A stretch of 37,719 bases of DNA. It comes from Saprospiraceae bacterium. GTDB taxonomy: Bacteria; Bacteroidota; Bacteroidia; Chitinophagales; Saprospiraceae. Of the stretch, positions 24,514 through 33,019 are shown piece by piece. A program made the position numbers and the translations under genes. Numbering within the stretch: the first letter of the stretch is position 1; every line of letters starts with the position of its first letter. A model generated the notes under the pieces. That model did no database searches and was not told the origin of the DNA. It was given only the letters and a program-made list of their open reading frames with translations. The stretch is taken from positions 1 through 37,719 of the forward strand of contig JADZFD010000094.1 in the NCBI GenBank assembly GCA_020850225.1. The letters run 5' to 3'.

Positions 24514-25959
24514 TTAAAATTCTTCAAAATATTTCCGTGCATTCCGGTTCCAGTTGGGTCCTACGGTAGTTGCATCTGTTGAATTGCCTTCTTTCTCCTT
24601 AGGAACAGATTTATAGAGTTCTACTTCCCATCTTAAATTGGATTTTTCACCTAAACAAGTAGAATGAAGCAATTGAAAATCATTATGTGCCAGACTTGGA
24701 TTATAGAATAGAAACCGGACATTGGTCTGAGAAGTAACAGGCAAATTGTTGTAAAACCATATTTCATACGGAGGTGCATCCAATTCATCGTCAACAGTCA
24801 GAACATTGGTAGGTTTTCCATATTTTAGAAATATATATCCTCTGTCTGTCTGAAAACCGTATCCTACGGTTGAATAATACGTTTTATCAACCGCTTTTGC
24901 TACGTCCATATACAATTTAAAGGCTTTTTCAGGATTTTGAGGTGACCGTGATTTCCAGAGTTGAAATATAAACTGTCGCTGACTTTTTAATTTATTGGAT
25001 TTTATCAGTTCTTTCAGCGTACCTGTCTGATTTTGGTTGGTAATAGGTAACATAGCTTTCAGCACATAATCGATTTCGTCCGGCTGTATATTGGTTACAA
25101 AAGCATTCTCAGGTGATTCATTGTAGTTTTCAAGATAAGCGATATCTGCACTTGGATTAAAAACCGTAACCGGCGTTTTCTGAAATCCTATAACATTTTT
25201 ATTGCGGTCAATGATTGTAGCTGTCAGTTGATAGGTCCCTGATCTTACCAAATGCACTGGTATCGTCAATAACAGGGGTTCTGTATTGAGTTGTTGTAAT
25301 TTCTTCACACGTGAGAACAATATTACCGGACTTTCCTGTGTCATACCAGATTCTACTACGGCGTATTGAAGAAAGAGGTCGCCGGATACTTTTTCATTGG
25401 AATAACATTCAAGGTAGATTTGCATCTGAGCATGTGAAGTGTCAACAAAATGATAGGCCAACGGCTCCATATAGAATCCGTTTTTAACCAAAGGTGAAGC
25501 GCTGCTGTCCGCATGTATATCTTCGAGTGGTATTATATCTGATATCTGATTTGTCCCTTCAGGCTTTGCAACATGCATTTTCTGCTGTATTTCCAGCATT
25601 CCCGAATTACTATTCAGCTCTTTACCCTCTACGCGAACAGTATAATTACCAACAGGTAGTGCATACCTTTTCACCTGTAGCAAATCAGTTATTTTATCGT
25701 CGATTGTCAGTGACATTACATATTTGTCATATGCTACGATTCTTTCATTTTCGTCCAGTATATACATTAATATTTCCACAGATGCAGCCTTATCCTTCCA
25801 CGCTACACTGTGTCCGTCAACACGTAGATAAATCTCTGTATATGGTTTTGATCCGTAGAAATTGTACGTTCGCAAATCCATCTGAAGAGCAGACAACTGC
25901 ACTGACATCAGCATGGTTATACCTATAATTAGGGTTTGTATACTTAAGAACAACCGCAC
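24514..25959 (-). CDS. GWxTD domain-containing exported protein
   Basis: The 481-residue protein has a signal peptide (about 1-25, MRLFLSIQTLIIGITMLMSVQLSALQ). A beta-rich N-terminal region follows, then a C-terminal GWxTD-type domain with YGFQTDRGYIFLKYGKPTNVLTVDDELDAPPYEIWFY (about 365-402). The name-giving Gly-Trp is replaced by Gly-Phe. Members are widespread in Bacteroidota and related phyla and have no settled function. The start lies 3 bases after the stop of the lipoprotein gene, indicating a shared transcript and probably a shared role in the envelope. Confidence 0.82.
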   Translation of the reverse strand: MRLFLSIQTLIIGITMLMSVQLSALQMDLRTYNFYGSKPYTEIYLRVDGHSVAWKDKAASVEILMYILDENERIVAYDKYVMSLTIDDKITDLLQVKRYALPVGNYTVRVEGKELNSNSGMLEIQQKMHVAKPEGTNQISDIIPLEDIHADSSASPLVKNGFYMEPLAYHFVDTSHAQMQIYLECYSNEKVSGDLFLQYAVVESGMTQESPVILFSRVKKLQQLNTEPLLLTIPVHLVRSGTYQLTATIIDRNKNVIGFQKTPVTVFNPSADIAYLENYNESPENAFVTNIQPDEIDYVLKAMLPITNQNQTGTLKELIKSNKLKSQRQFIFQLWKSRSPQNPEKAFKLYMDVAKAVDKTYYSTVGYGFQTDRGYIFLKYGKPTNVLTVDDELDAPPYEIWFYNNLPVTSQTNVRFLFYNPSLAHNDFQLLHSTCLGEKSNLRWEVELYKSVPKEKEGNSTDATTVGPNWNRNARKYFEEF

Positions 25960-25962
25960 TTC

Positions 25963-26325
25963 TTACTTTCTTTTATTCATGTAATACTCCATATAGTAAT
26001 GGCTCATGTTACCTTCAAGATACAGGCTGTCATTGGATAGATTACCGATATTAAGTTCGAAAGGAATATCGCTTTCAATTATAAGTTTATTCTTTTCTAC
26101 CCTATAAGGCAGCGGTGTATTTTGTTCAAATATATTAGAAACAACAGTTTTGTCGTTGTTGAAAACCATATAGGCGTCTTTCATAAACCCATTGGGTCTG
26201 GAATTCATCTGTGATGCATATACGTCCCATGTACCAACCAATTCATCAGCATACTTATCGTCCTGATTTTTACAGGAAATCAAGCATATGCAAATAGTAA
26301 TAAAAGCAAAAAGTCTAATCTTCAT
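25963..26325 (-). CDS. Small lipoprotein, lipocalin-like
   Basis: Starting at the ATG at 26325, the 120-residue protein has a lipoprotein signal (MKIRLFAFITICICLISC, lipid-carrying Cys18). A small beta-barrel-like domain follows with VGTWDVYASQMN and DAYMVFNNDKTVVSN, the pattern of lipocalin-like domains in Bacteroidota lipoproteins. A longer frame reaches 26361, but its first codons overlap the -7 box at 26359-26366, so the internal start is preferred. It is the first gene of the operon with the GWxTD and thioesterase genes. LspA in this window would process it. Confidence 0.75.
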   Translation of the reverse strand: MKIRLFAFITICICLISCKNQDDKYADELVGTWDVYASQMNSRPNGFMKDAYMVFNNDKTVVSNIFEQNTPLPYRVEKNKLIIESDIPFELNIGNLSNDSLYLEGNMSHYYMEYYMNKRK

Positions 26326-26358
26326 TTTATAATAAATAATCTTATCTTTTGACATTGA

Positions 26359-26366
26359 CAAAATTA
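26359..26366 (-). promoter_or_regulatory. -7 box for the lipoprotein-GWxTD-thioesterase operon
   Basis: The minus strand reads TAATTTTG (TAnnTTTG), 33 bases before the ATG at 26325. It overlaps the alternative start at 26361 and rules it out. Confidence 0.45.
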
Positions 26367-26506
26367 ATAAAAATACACGATTTATTCAGTTTTAAACGAA
26401 AAGTTAGGTGTATATGATATTATTGTGCAAAATTACATCAAATTTTTTGAATAAAACAGAGGATAATCCAAATCCTAGCATTAATCAGATCATCATAAAA
26501 TATTTT

Positions 26507-27202
26507 TCAGTGTTCAATAGTATATTTTGAAAGTTTCATAATATAATCATCTATATACCTTGACTTTTCACGGGATTTATACTGCATGATAAACCTGGGA
26601 TGTTCCAATGGTATTATTTCATCAAATAAATGCATCTGTTCATTGAATTGCGATAAAAAAGTATAGTTCTTGCCTGATCCGATACAATAACAAAACGGTA
26701 ATCCTCCGCTAATTTCATGCTGGATTCTGATATTTTTTTCGATATCATCCTGAACAGCTTTCAACAATGCCTTTGAATCATAGTAGTTGAAATTAACTAC
26801 TCTAGCGCCATCTTTCTTGATAAAGCCTAACGGAAAAACGGAATTAATATAAAAGTGGCTGTAAAATCGGTCGACACCACCGTATGCTTCCATCATCTCG
26901 TACATAAATACCGATGATGGTTCATGTGTAACAAATTTTGTAAATTCTATATCACAGGCTTCGTTGAGCCTCTTAGTGTCCGTAAATGGCACACCAGTAC
27001 TTCCAGCGCCCAGTCTGCCGGGATTTATACCCAACATCAGCTTACGAGGCTTTTTATCGTCGTAATATTTATGATAAAATGCTGTACAAATACTCCATAC
27101 ATCCGGAGATGTAAAAGGCTCCAAAATATGAATACCTTCCGGCAAAGTACCTTCCAGATGTAAATTTTTCAAAAAATTCAGAATTCTGTCAGCATTGGTC
27201 AT
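26507..27202 (-). CDS. Uracil-DNA glycosylase family protein (SMUG2-like)
   Basis: The 231-residue protein shows the UDG superfamily fold marks. Motif 1, MLGINPGRLGAGSTGVPFTD (56-75), has Asn60 as the candidate catalytic or base-binding residue. Motif 2, LEHPRFIMQY (199-208), has His201. This combination is like SMUG1 and the SMUG2 group described from Pedobacter. It would remove uracil or oxidised pyrimidines from DNA in base excision repair. It is cytoplasmic and full length. It lies 26 bases downstream of a secreted-protein gene and may be co-transcribed, with no functional link evident. Confidence 0.8.
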   Translation of the reverse strand: MTNADRILNFLKNLHLEGTLPEGIHILEPFTSPDVWSICTAFYHKYYDDKKPRKLMLGINPGRLGAGSTGVPFTDTKRLNEACDIEFTKFVTHEPSSVFMYEMMEAYGGVDRFYSHFYINSVFPLGFIKKDGARVVNFNYYDSKALLKAVQDDIEKNIRIQHEISGGLPFCYCIGSGKNYTFLSQFNEQMHLFDEIIPLEHPRFIMQYKSREKSRYIDDYIMKLSKYTIEH

Positions 27203-27228
27203 TTCTCCTTCATTATCATAAGCACATC

Positions 27229-27786
27229 TTATTTCTCTTTGATTCTAAACGACATAAGAAACCTATCCATCTCATAGTTCATACTTGTACAAACATGGCT
27301 ATAAGCTTGTAATGAATAAAACCTTTTACCTACTATAAGCATTCTGCATTTGACGGACAAAGTACTGTCACCATAGGTCGCTCTGTAGATGATACCGGGA
27401 TGCTTGCCCTCATCGAGTGTACTATCATATGTCAGTTTACCATCCAGATTCTGCACATGCTCCTGCATACTTTCATACAGTAATGTACGCATTAATTCTA
27501 TAGAATCCGGATGAATAACATCCTTCGGATAATCGACATAGGACAACATAAACAATAAATTGGGATCGTCTTTATGTCCTTCACAAATCCATGTCACAGG
27601 ATGTGTGGTACCGATATCTGTCTGAACTGATTTTTGTGCGGATTTCATACCATAGGGTACGATGACTTCAAAGGATTCTCCATTGGGTGTGAACCACTTC
27701 CATGGTTCCTTATCCTGTGCTGAAGCAGTATTCACCAGTAAAACAAAACTAATCAGAAAATATACAAATGTGCTTCTTTTATTCAT
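27229..27786 (-). CDS. Exported hypothetical protein
   Basis: The 185-residue protein has a signal peptide (about 1-24, ending VNTASAQ) and a mature domain of about 160 residues (WFTPNGESFEVIVPYGM, MRTLLYESMQEHVQNLDGKL, KRFYSLQAYSH). Its hallmark order (strand pairs, a long helix, then the KRFYSLQ strand) resembles PsbP/MOG1-like domains seen in exported Bacteroidota proteins, but this is only a structural impression. No catalytic motif is seen and the function is unknown. Confidence 0.65.
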   Translation of the reverse strand: MNKRSTFVYFLISFVLLVNTASAQDKEPWKWFTPNGESFEVIVPYGMKSAQKSVQTDIGTTHPVTWICEGHKDDPNLLFMLSYVDYPKDVIHPDSIELMRTLLYESMQEHVQNLDGKLTYDSTLDEGKHPGIIYRATYGDSTLSVKCRMLIVGKRFYSLQAYSHVCTSMNYEMDRFLMSFRIKEK

Positions 27787-27893
27787 ACTCTATATATTAT
27801 ACAGATACAACACCAAAACTTCCAATTTGATTTAAAAGTTACATCTCATATAGTTAGAAGTCCATTAATACCCGAAAAACCAGCAATTAAGTG

Positions 27894-28481
27894 TCACATT
27901 TTACCAAACCTTTTATATATTTCCTGTTGTTTGGGTCTGTTTTCCGGAATCTCTCTTAGCGGTTCACACGGACGCAGAGAATTGCGACATGCTGCAGGTA
28001 GTTCCTGATACAGCCTGGTACCCATCGTCTTCCAATCTATCATTTCATCAGATACTGTTCTTATCATTTTGGCAGGATTTCCAACTATGAGGCTTCTGGC
28101 ATCAAATACCGATGCTGCCTTAACAAATGCAAGTGCACCTACAATACATTCTTCGCCTATAATCACGTCATCCATTAAGACACTGTTCATACCAATCATG
28201 CTGTTTCTTCCTATGACTGCACCGTGTATGATTGCTCCGTGTCCTATATGTGCACTTGCGTGCAGGATAACCGATTTACCCGGAAACATATGTAGTGTAC
28301 AGTTTTCCTGAACATTGCAACCGTCTTCGATAATGATTTCTCCCCAATCACCTCTTAAAGCAGCTCCCGGACCGATGTATACATCGCGACCAATAATAAC
28401 ATTGCCCGTGACAACTGCCTGCGGATGAATAAAGGCTGACTCGTGTATTACCGGTCTATATCCGTTAAATTCGTATATCAT
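27894..28481 (-). CDS. Gamma-carbonic anhydrase-like hexapeptide-repeat protein (PaaY/YrdA type)
   Basis: The 195-residue left-handed beta-helix protein is built of hexapeptide repeats (VVTGNVIIGRDVYIGPGAALRG..., about 12-150). The three zinc-binding histidines expected in gamma-class carbonic anhydrases are present: His64 (ENCTLH) and His81 and His86 (IGHGAIIHG). Some relatives have thioesterase or carnitine-related roles rather than carbonic anhydrase activity, so the activity is inferred. The start overlaps the stop of the YkgJ-like gene by 4 bases, and it is the last gene of the fabF-rnc operon. Confidence 0.85.
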   Translation of the reverse strand: MIYEFNGYRPVIHESAFIHPQAVVTGNVIIGRDVYIGPGAALRGDWGEIIIEDGCNVQENCTLHMFPGKSVILHASAHIGHGAIIHGAVIGRNSMIGMNSVLMDDVIIGEECIVGALAFVKAASVFDARSLIVGNPAKMIRTVSDEMIDWKTMGTRLYQELPAACRNSLRPCEPLREIPENRPKQQEIYKRFGKM

Positions 28482-28975
28482 TCTGAAATAATTGATTCAA
28501 AAATTTTATTCAATATCATATAAGCAGCAGGACATATCAGCGTATTTTTTACATTTAGTGAAGACCTCGAAAACCAGGATTCCTCATCTGTATGCGGATA
28601 TCTCCGGCACGCTTCAGGACGTACTTCATAAATACTACAGCTGTTATTATCATTCAAAAACACACAAGGTACTCGCTGAAACGACATTTCCTCATTGACA
28701 TCTGTTAAAACGTACTTACGTGTAAATTGCCTGGGAGAAATTTTTAAAAACCTGGCTATTCTCGTTATATCCTGCTTATTTATGATCGGAGGTGTCGTTG
28801 TACAGCAATTGGCACATTCGAGACAATGGATTTTTTCAAATAGATCTAGATGCGTACTTTTCAAAATAGCAACAGCATCCGGATTTACCTGCTTTCTTAA
28901 AGCAGCAGCATACTGTACACTCCTGTTTTGTTGTTCTGATGCTTCTTTGAGTAATATTTTGTATAAATCCTTCAT
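28478..28975 (-). CDS. YkgJ-family cysteine-cluster protein
   Basis: From the ATG at 28975 the protein has 165 residues. Two cysteine clusters, CLECANCC (about residues 52-59) and CVFLNDNNSC...CRRYP (about 105-130), form the CxxCxxCC-type signature of the YkgJ/CxxCxxCC (PF03692) family. These are thought to bind zinc or an iron-sulfur centre; the function is not settled. A longer frame from 29017 would overlap the upstream gene by 43 bases. The chosen start shares one base with that gene's stop (TGATG), the tight coupling used throughout this operon. Confidence 0.8.
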   Translation of the reverse strand: MKDLYKILLKEASEQQNRSVQYAAALRKQVNPDAVAILKSTHLDLFEKIHCLECANCCTTTPPIINKQDITRIARFLKISPRQFTRKYVLTDVNEEMSFQRVPCVFLNDNNSCSIYEVRPEACRRYPHTDEESWFSRSSLNVKNTLICPAAYMILNKIFESIISE

Positions 28976-30186
28976 CACAGAGGCTTTTGGTTTGAACGGC
29001 CTAGTATCCTGCTCCATAACGCTGAAAAAGCTTTACCCGGATTCATTTCCGGTCTCTGCCTGTCCTTTAGCAATTCGAAGGTTCCATAATTGTTTCTTCG
29101 AAGTGAAAACCTAAAGATATCACGCTCCTTTGTATCGTCAAATGTCATCGATCCAAACCTCAGATCCGTATATTCGTAAAGCGTATCATTCACAGGTTTG
29201 AGATTGAAATATCCGTTACTGAACCACTGCAATGTCTTAAGCGTATTGTCATTTTGCAATGTATCACCCAATGAAAGGAAATCTTTGGGCCTTTTCTGTA
29301 GTTTGAATACCTTATCCTTGTCCAGAAAGGAATAGGTACCGTACACATATCCATCCCTGGTTTCTGCGATTCCATACCAAAGGACATTGTTCAGCAATGT
29401 AGGCGTTGTCATAAACCTTTCATACTGTATATTTTCAATAGCAAGTGAATTCTCAAAAATTGTATTTACACGTACTTTATTTACAATGGTAAATATCATA
29501 TAAAAGGAACTTATACTTATACCTGCAAAATTCCAGAATCTTCTCGAATCATGCGTTCTGTTTAAAGATGCAGCCATCAGTAAGCAGATTATAAAAGGTA
29601 TTGTATACAGCGGATCCACCACCGATATATTGTTGAATGCCACGCGGTTATCAGAAAATGGAAGCCATATCTGTGTTCCATAATTCGTAAAGCAATCCAA
29701 TACAGGATGAGTCACCAATGCCAGGACAAACAACCAAATCCATCCTTTCAAGGGTGCTACAGGTGTTTCATAACTATCTCTGAAGTATCTCTTATATACA
29801 AGATATGACCATAAGCCCATAAAAAGCACTGCGAAAAATATAGGCCTGAAATCAGCACCCAGTGTATATATCAGAAATCCAATCAAACATAATCCAAGTA
29901 CATTCCAGAATACTACACCTATGTATCTATGCCAGGATTGTTTATATAATTCAGACACAAGCCATCCCATCAGGAAAGCGAGCAGGATATTGAAAGCTAT
30001 AGAATGGGAAATACCTCTGTGAAATGCCAGCGCATCTATCGGAGACATAAATAAATTTGAAAGTACATCCATATCCGGAATAGTACCAGCGATAGCTCCC
30101 CAAATCATGGCACTGTTGCCGACTCTTTTCCCTAAGGCAGCCTCACCTACTGCAGCACCGAGAACGATTTGAGTCAGAGAATCCAT
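28975..30186 (-). CDS. Membrane-bound metal-dependent hydrolase, YdjM/DUF457 family
   Basis: The 403-residue protein begins MDSLTQIVLGAAVGEAALG. It has the family histidine and aspartate motifs: IPDMDVL (about 36-42), FHRGISHS (about 54-61) and THPVLDCFTNYGTQIW (about 158-173). Four or five membrane segments lie in the first 235 residues and a soluble C-terminal region of about 165 residues follows. The PF04307 family includes LexA-regulated YdjM of E. coli; the substrate is unknown, though lipid is often suggested. It starts 1 base after the rnc stop, within a five-gene operon. Confidence 0.85.
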   Translation of the reverse strand: MDSLTQIVLGAAVGEAALGKRVGNSAMIWGAIAGTIPDMDVLSNLFMSPIDALAFHRGISHSIAFNILLAFLMGWLVSELYKQSWHRYIGVVFWNVLGLCLIGFLIYTLGADFRPIFFAVLFMGLWSYLVYKRYFRDSYETPVAPLKGWIWLFVLALVTHPVLDCFTNYGTQIWLPFSDNRVAFNNISVVDPLYTIPFIICLLMAASLNRTHDSRRFWNFAGISISSFYMIFTIVNKVRVNTIFENSLAIENIQYERFMTTPTLLNNVLWYGIAETRDGYVYGTYSFLDKDKVFKLQKRPKDFLSLGDTLQNDNTLKTLQWFSNGYFNLKPVNDTLYEYTDLRFGSMTFDDTKERDIFRFSLRRNNYGTFELLKDRQRPEMNPGKAFSALWSRILGRSNQKPL

Positions 30187-30187
30187 A

Positions 30188-30931
30188 TTAGTTCAGCGTT
30201 AAATTATCTTTTACATTGATAATATTTAATTTATCAATAGCAATTCCTGCAGCTATCTGTTCGGCTGATTTTTTATTAAAATCTTCAGCAAAGGAAATTT
30301 CGTCACCGGCTATCAGGACAGCGACCTTGAAATAATCTCTTTTATCCACCTTGACTTTAGAAATGGTCATAAAATGAACATCCTTGCCATGCTTTTGACA
30401 CCATTCGAGTAATATCGACTTATGATTATCGTCCTTTTGTTCAAGCTCTTCAAAATCAAGGTAGGATTTCAGAATATGCTTTACTACGTAGTTCCTTGTT
30501 TTCGTATAGCCGAATTCGATGTAGATAGCACCAATGACAGCTTCCAGCGCATTACCTAGCATGGCACTACTCATTTTACCCATACTATATTCAGAAAGGA
30601 TAACATCAATCCCCATGTTGTCAGCTATCTCATTCAGCGTATTTCTTTTGACAATTTTGGACCGCATCTTAGTCAAAAATCCTTCGTCCTTATTGGGGTA
30701 CTTCTTAAACAGGTATTCGGCTACTACAGTCGACAGTATGGCGTCACCCAGATACTCCAACCTTTCATTGGTAGGCTTATTGGGTGTTTCAATGGACATG
30801 GATTTATGATAAAAAGCTGTTTTAAATACGCCAATATTTGCTGGTGTAAAACCCAGTATCGGTTTCAGTTTTTGTGCAAATACCTTATCTGCTGAAACAT
30901 ACCGGTTGTACAAACGTCTGAAAATGTCCAA
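30188..30931 (-). CDS. rnc: Ribonuclease III
   Basis: This 247-residue double-stranded RNA endonuclease acts in rRNA and mRNA processing. The catalytic helix NERLEYLGDAILS (55-67) supplies Glu56, Glu59 and Asp63. The second metal-site motif is LGNALEAVIGAIYIE, with Asn127 where E. coli has Asp114 and Glu130 equal to Glu117. The Asn form is, I believe, common in Bacteroidota. A dsRNA-binding domain follows (about 165-240: DDNHKSILLEWCQKHGKDVHF... SAEQIAAGIAIDKL). It lies 2 bases after the fabF stop. It is intact. Confidence 0.94.
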   Translation of the reverse strand: MDIFRRLYNRYVSADKVFAQKLKPILGFTPANIGVFKTAFYHKSMSIETPNKPTNERLEYLGDAILSTVVAEYLFKKYPNKDEGFLTKMRSKIVKRNTLNEIADNMGIDVILSEYSMGKMSSAMLGNALEAVIGAIYIEFGYTKTRNYVVKHILKSYLDFEELEQKDDNHKSILLEWCQKHGKDVHFMTISKVKVDKRDYFKVAVLIAGDEISFAEDFNKKSAEQIAAGIAIDKLNIINVKDNLTLN

Positions 30932-30933
30932 AA

Positions 30934-32187
30934 CTATTCCTTAAATCTTTTTATAACAACTGAAGCATTATGACCACCAAAACCAAAGGTATTACTCAAT
31001 GCAGTATCAATAACCCGTTCCTGTGCCTGATTGAAAGTAAAGTTGAGTTTTGAATCAAATGCATCATCATCAGTAAAATGGTTGATAGTTGGCGGAATAA
31101 ATCCTTCATTGATAGCAGCTATACAAGCTATTGCTTCAATAGCACCGGCTCCGCCCAACAAATGTCCCGTCATGGACTTTGTACTCGAAATATTGAGTTT
31201 GTACGCTGAGTCACCAAATACCGACTGAATCGCCTTAACTTCTGCTATATCACCCAAAGGTGTGGAAGTACCATGCACATTGACATAATCCAGATCAGCC
31301 GGATTAAGACCGGCATCCTTAATAGCCAGATTCATAACATTTCTTGCTCCCAATCCATCGGGATGAGGTGCTGTCATATGGTAGGCATCGGCTGTCATTC
31401 CCGCACCCAGGATTTCACCATAAATCGTTGCGCCCCGTTTTTTAGCATGTTCCAATTCCTCCAGTACCAGCGCTCCTGCTCCTTCACCAAGTACAAACCC
31501 ATCTCTATCCCTGTCAAAAGGTCTGCTGGCCGTCAACGGAGAATCATTGCGCTCGGACATAGCCTTCATCGCAGAAAATCCACCTACACTGGCTCTGGTA
31601 ATGGCAGCTTCCGAACCACCGGTAATCATCACATCTGCCCTACCCATCCTGATATAATCGAACGAAGAAATAACTGAATGCGTAGAAGATGCACATGCTG
31701 AAACCACACCATAATTTATACCTCTGAATCCATACTTGATTGAAATATGCCCTGGAGCTATATCACCTATGAGCTTGGGTATAAGGAAAGGGCTGTAACG
31801 GGGTTCTCCTGTCCATAGGGCAGCCTCGGATATATCATGCTCTATAGTCTCAAATCCACCTATACCTGTTCCCCATACAACACCTGATCTGTCCAGATCC
31901 AGCAATGACAAATCAAGTCCTGACATCTGAATAGCCTCGTCAGCCACAATCAATGCATACTGAGCAAAAGGATCAAGCCGTCTCGCATCTTTTTTGGGTA
32001 TAAACTGCTCCACATCAAAATTTTTCAGTTCACAGGCAAATTTTACTTTAAACTGTGAAGCATCAAATCTTGTTATGGGACCTGCACCACTCACTCCATT
32101 TTTAAGTCCTTCGACATATGATGCATACGTATTACCGATGGGTGTTAAGGCACCGATTCCTGTTATTACAACTCTCCTCATATACAA
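30934..32187 (-). CDS. fabF: Beta-ketoacyl-ACP synthase II
   Basis: This 417-residue condensing enzyme catalyses the elongation step of fatty acid synthesis using malonyl-ACP. The catalytic triad is Cys165 (VVSACASSTHS), His305 (VNVHGTSTPLGD) and His342 (TKSMTGHLLGGAGAIEA), with GFGGHNAS near the end. The first two residues are likely extra: MRRVVITGIG from 32181 is the usual start. It leads a tight operon with rnc, the YdjM-like, YkgJ-like and carbonic-anhydrase-like genes. acpP lies upstream but is separated by a strong terminator and about 300 bases, so fabF must have its own promoter (no perfect -7 box seen). Confidence 0.95.
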   Translation of the reverse strand: MYMRRVVITGIGALTPIGNTYASYVEGLKNGVSGAGPITRFDASQFKVKFACELKNFDVEQFIPKKDARRLDPFAQYALIVADEAIQMSGLDLSLLDLDRSGVVWGTGIGGFETIEHDISEAALWTGEPRYSPFLIPKLIGDIAPGHISIKYGFRGINYGVVSACASSTHSVISSFDYIRMGRADVMITGGSEAAITRASVGGFSAMKAMSERNDSPLTASRPFDRDRDGFVLGEGAGALVLEELEHAKKRGATIYGEILGAGMTADAYHMTAPHPDGLGARNVMNLAIKDAGLNPADLDYVNVHGTSTPLGDIAEVKAIQSVFGDSAYKLNISSTKSMTGHLLGGAGAIEAIACIAAINEGFIPPTINHFTDDDAFDSKLNFTFNQAQERVIDTALSNTFGFGGHNASVVIKRFKE

Positions 32188-32494
32188 ATTCTATTAGATT
32201 GGGCAAAAATCGTAGATTTTTTTGGAATTATTATACATTTTCGTCAATATCTTTTCCGAGATGCTCGATTTTGAAAATTAACAAAGAATAATTAACTGTA
32301 AGTAGATGTACCTGCATCAATATATAACCCATACAACATCCATTGATGAATGGTCAGAAAATCATTACAGTAATATTTTCTTAAAAAGCTTTAATTACAG
32401 TAACGTCAGGCTTCACACATGATTTGGATTTGCTAAAACGCTGTTCTGCTTTATAGCGAAATATTCAATAAATTATTAAATTTCGTACCGAACA
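32188..32494. other. Intergenic stretch without a gene between fabF and acpP
   Basis: This AT-rich stretch must carry the minus-strand fabF promoter. The best partial match is ATTTTTGCCC near 32203-32212 (read in reverse), which lacks a correctly spaced TA. No open frame, RNA structure or repeat that I can support is present. Confidence 0.4.
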
Positions 32495-32531
32495 CAAAAA
32501 AAAATCCACAAATGTCAAACACTTGTGGATT
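32495..32531 (-). terminator. Rho-independent terminator of acpP
   Basis: The minus strand has a perfect 9-bp stem AATCCACAA/TTGTGGATT (32531-32523 with 32511-32503), an 11-base loop and a run of eight T (32502-32495). It lies 24 bases after the acpP stop and isolates acpP from fabF. Confidence 0.9.
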
Positions 32532-32554
32532 AAAATTTTAAATAAGAAAGAATT

Positions 32555-32791
32555 TTAAGCTTTTGCCGCCTCTAAAAATTCTATCGCCTGACCTACGGTC
32601 TGGATTTTTTCAGCCTGATCATCTGGAATAGAAACGTCAAATTCCTTTTCAAATTCCATAATCAATTCAACTGTATCCAGAGAATCAGCTCCCAAATCAT
32701 TATTGAAGCTTGCTTCATTGGTTACTTCTGACTCATCAACACCTAATTTGTCAATGATAATCTTTTTTACTTTTTCTGCTATTTCTGACAT
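32555..32791 (-). CDS. acpP: Acyl carrier protein
   Basis: The 78-residue acidic four-helix protein carries growing acyl chains on a phosphopantetheine arm attached to Ser37 in the DSL motif ([16 protein letters not shown]). Length and sequence are standard ([18 protein letters not shown]...). It is transcribed alone and ends in a strong terminator, allowing the high expression typical of ACP independently of fabF downstream. The 228 bases upstream (32792-33019) are extremely AT-rich; an ATTTG near 32818-32822 on the minus strand resembles a -7 box with one deviation. Confidence 0.96.
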   Translation of the reverse strand: MSEIAEKVKKIIIDKLGVDESEVTNEASFNNDLGADSLDTVELIMEFEKEFDVSIPDDQAEKIQTVGQAIEFLEAAKA

Positions 32792-33019
32792 TTTTCTTTA
32801 ATGTTTTCTAAATAAAGGGCAAATTAAATTAAACAACGATTCATAAACAAATATTTCTCTCAAAAAATTCACATTATGTATTTTAATAATATAATACAAA
32901 TAACTATTTATCAATTATTTATGTTAATTTTATGTTTGGAATTAAAATTAATTATTTATTAAATTTACAGAAATGAAGTTAAAAAAAATAAAATAACCAA
33001 TTTTTCTTTTCAATAACAT

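Noticed and set aside
28976-29017. Longer start for the YkgJ-like gene at 29017
   Set aside because: It would overlap the upstream gene by 43 bases; the ATG at 28975 shares one base with its stop, as elsewhere in the operon.
31273-31677. 134-codon frame antisense to fabF
   Set aside because: fabF is certain, and the antisense frame has no recognisable domain.
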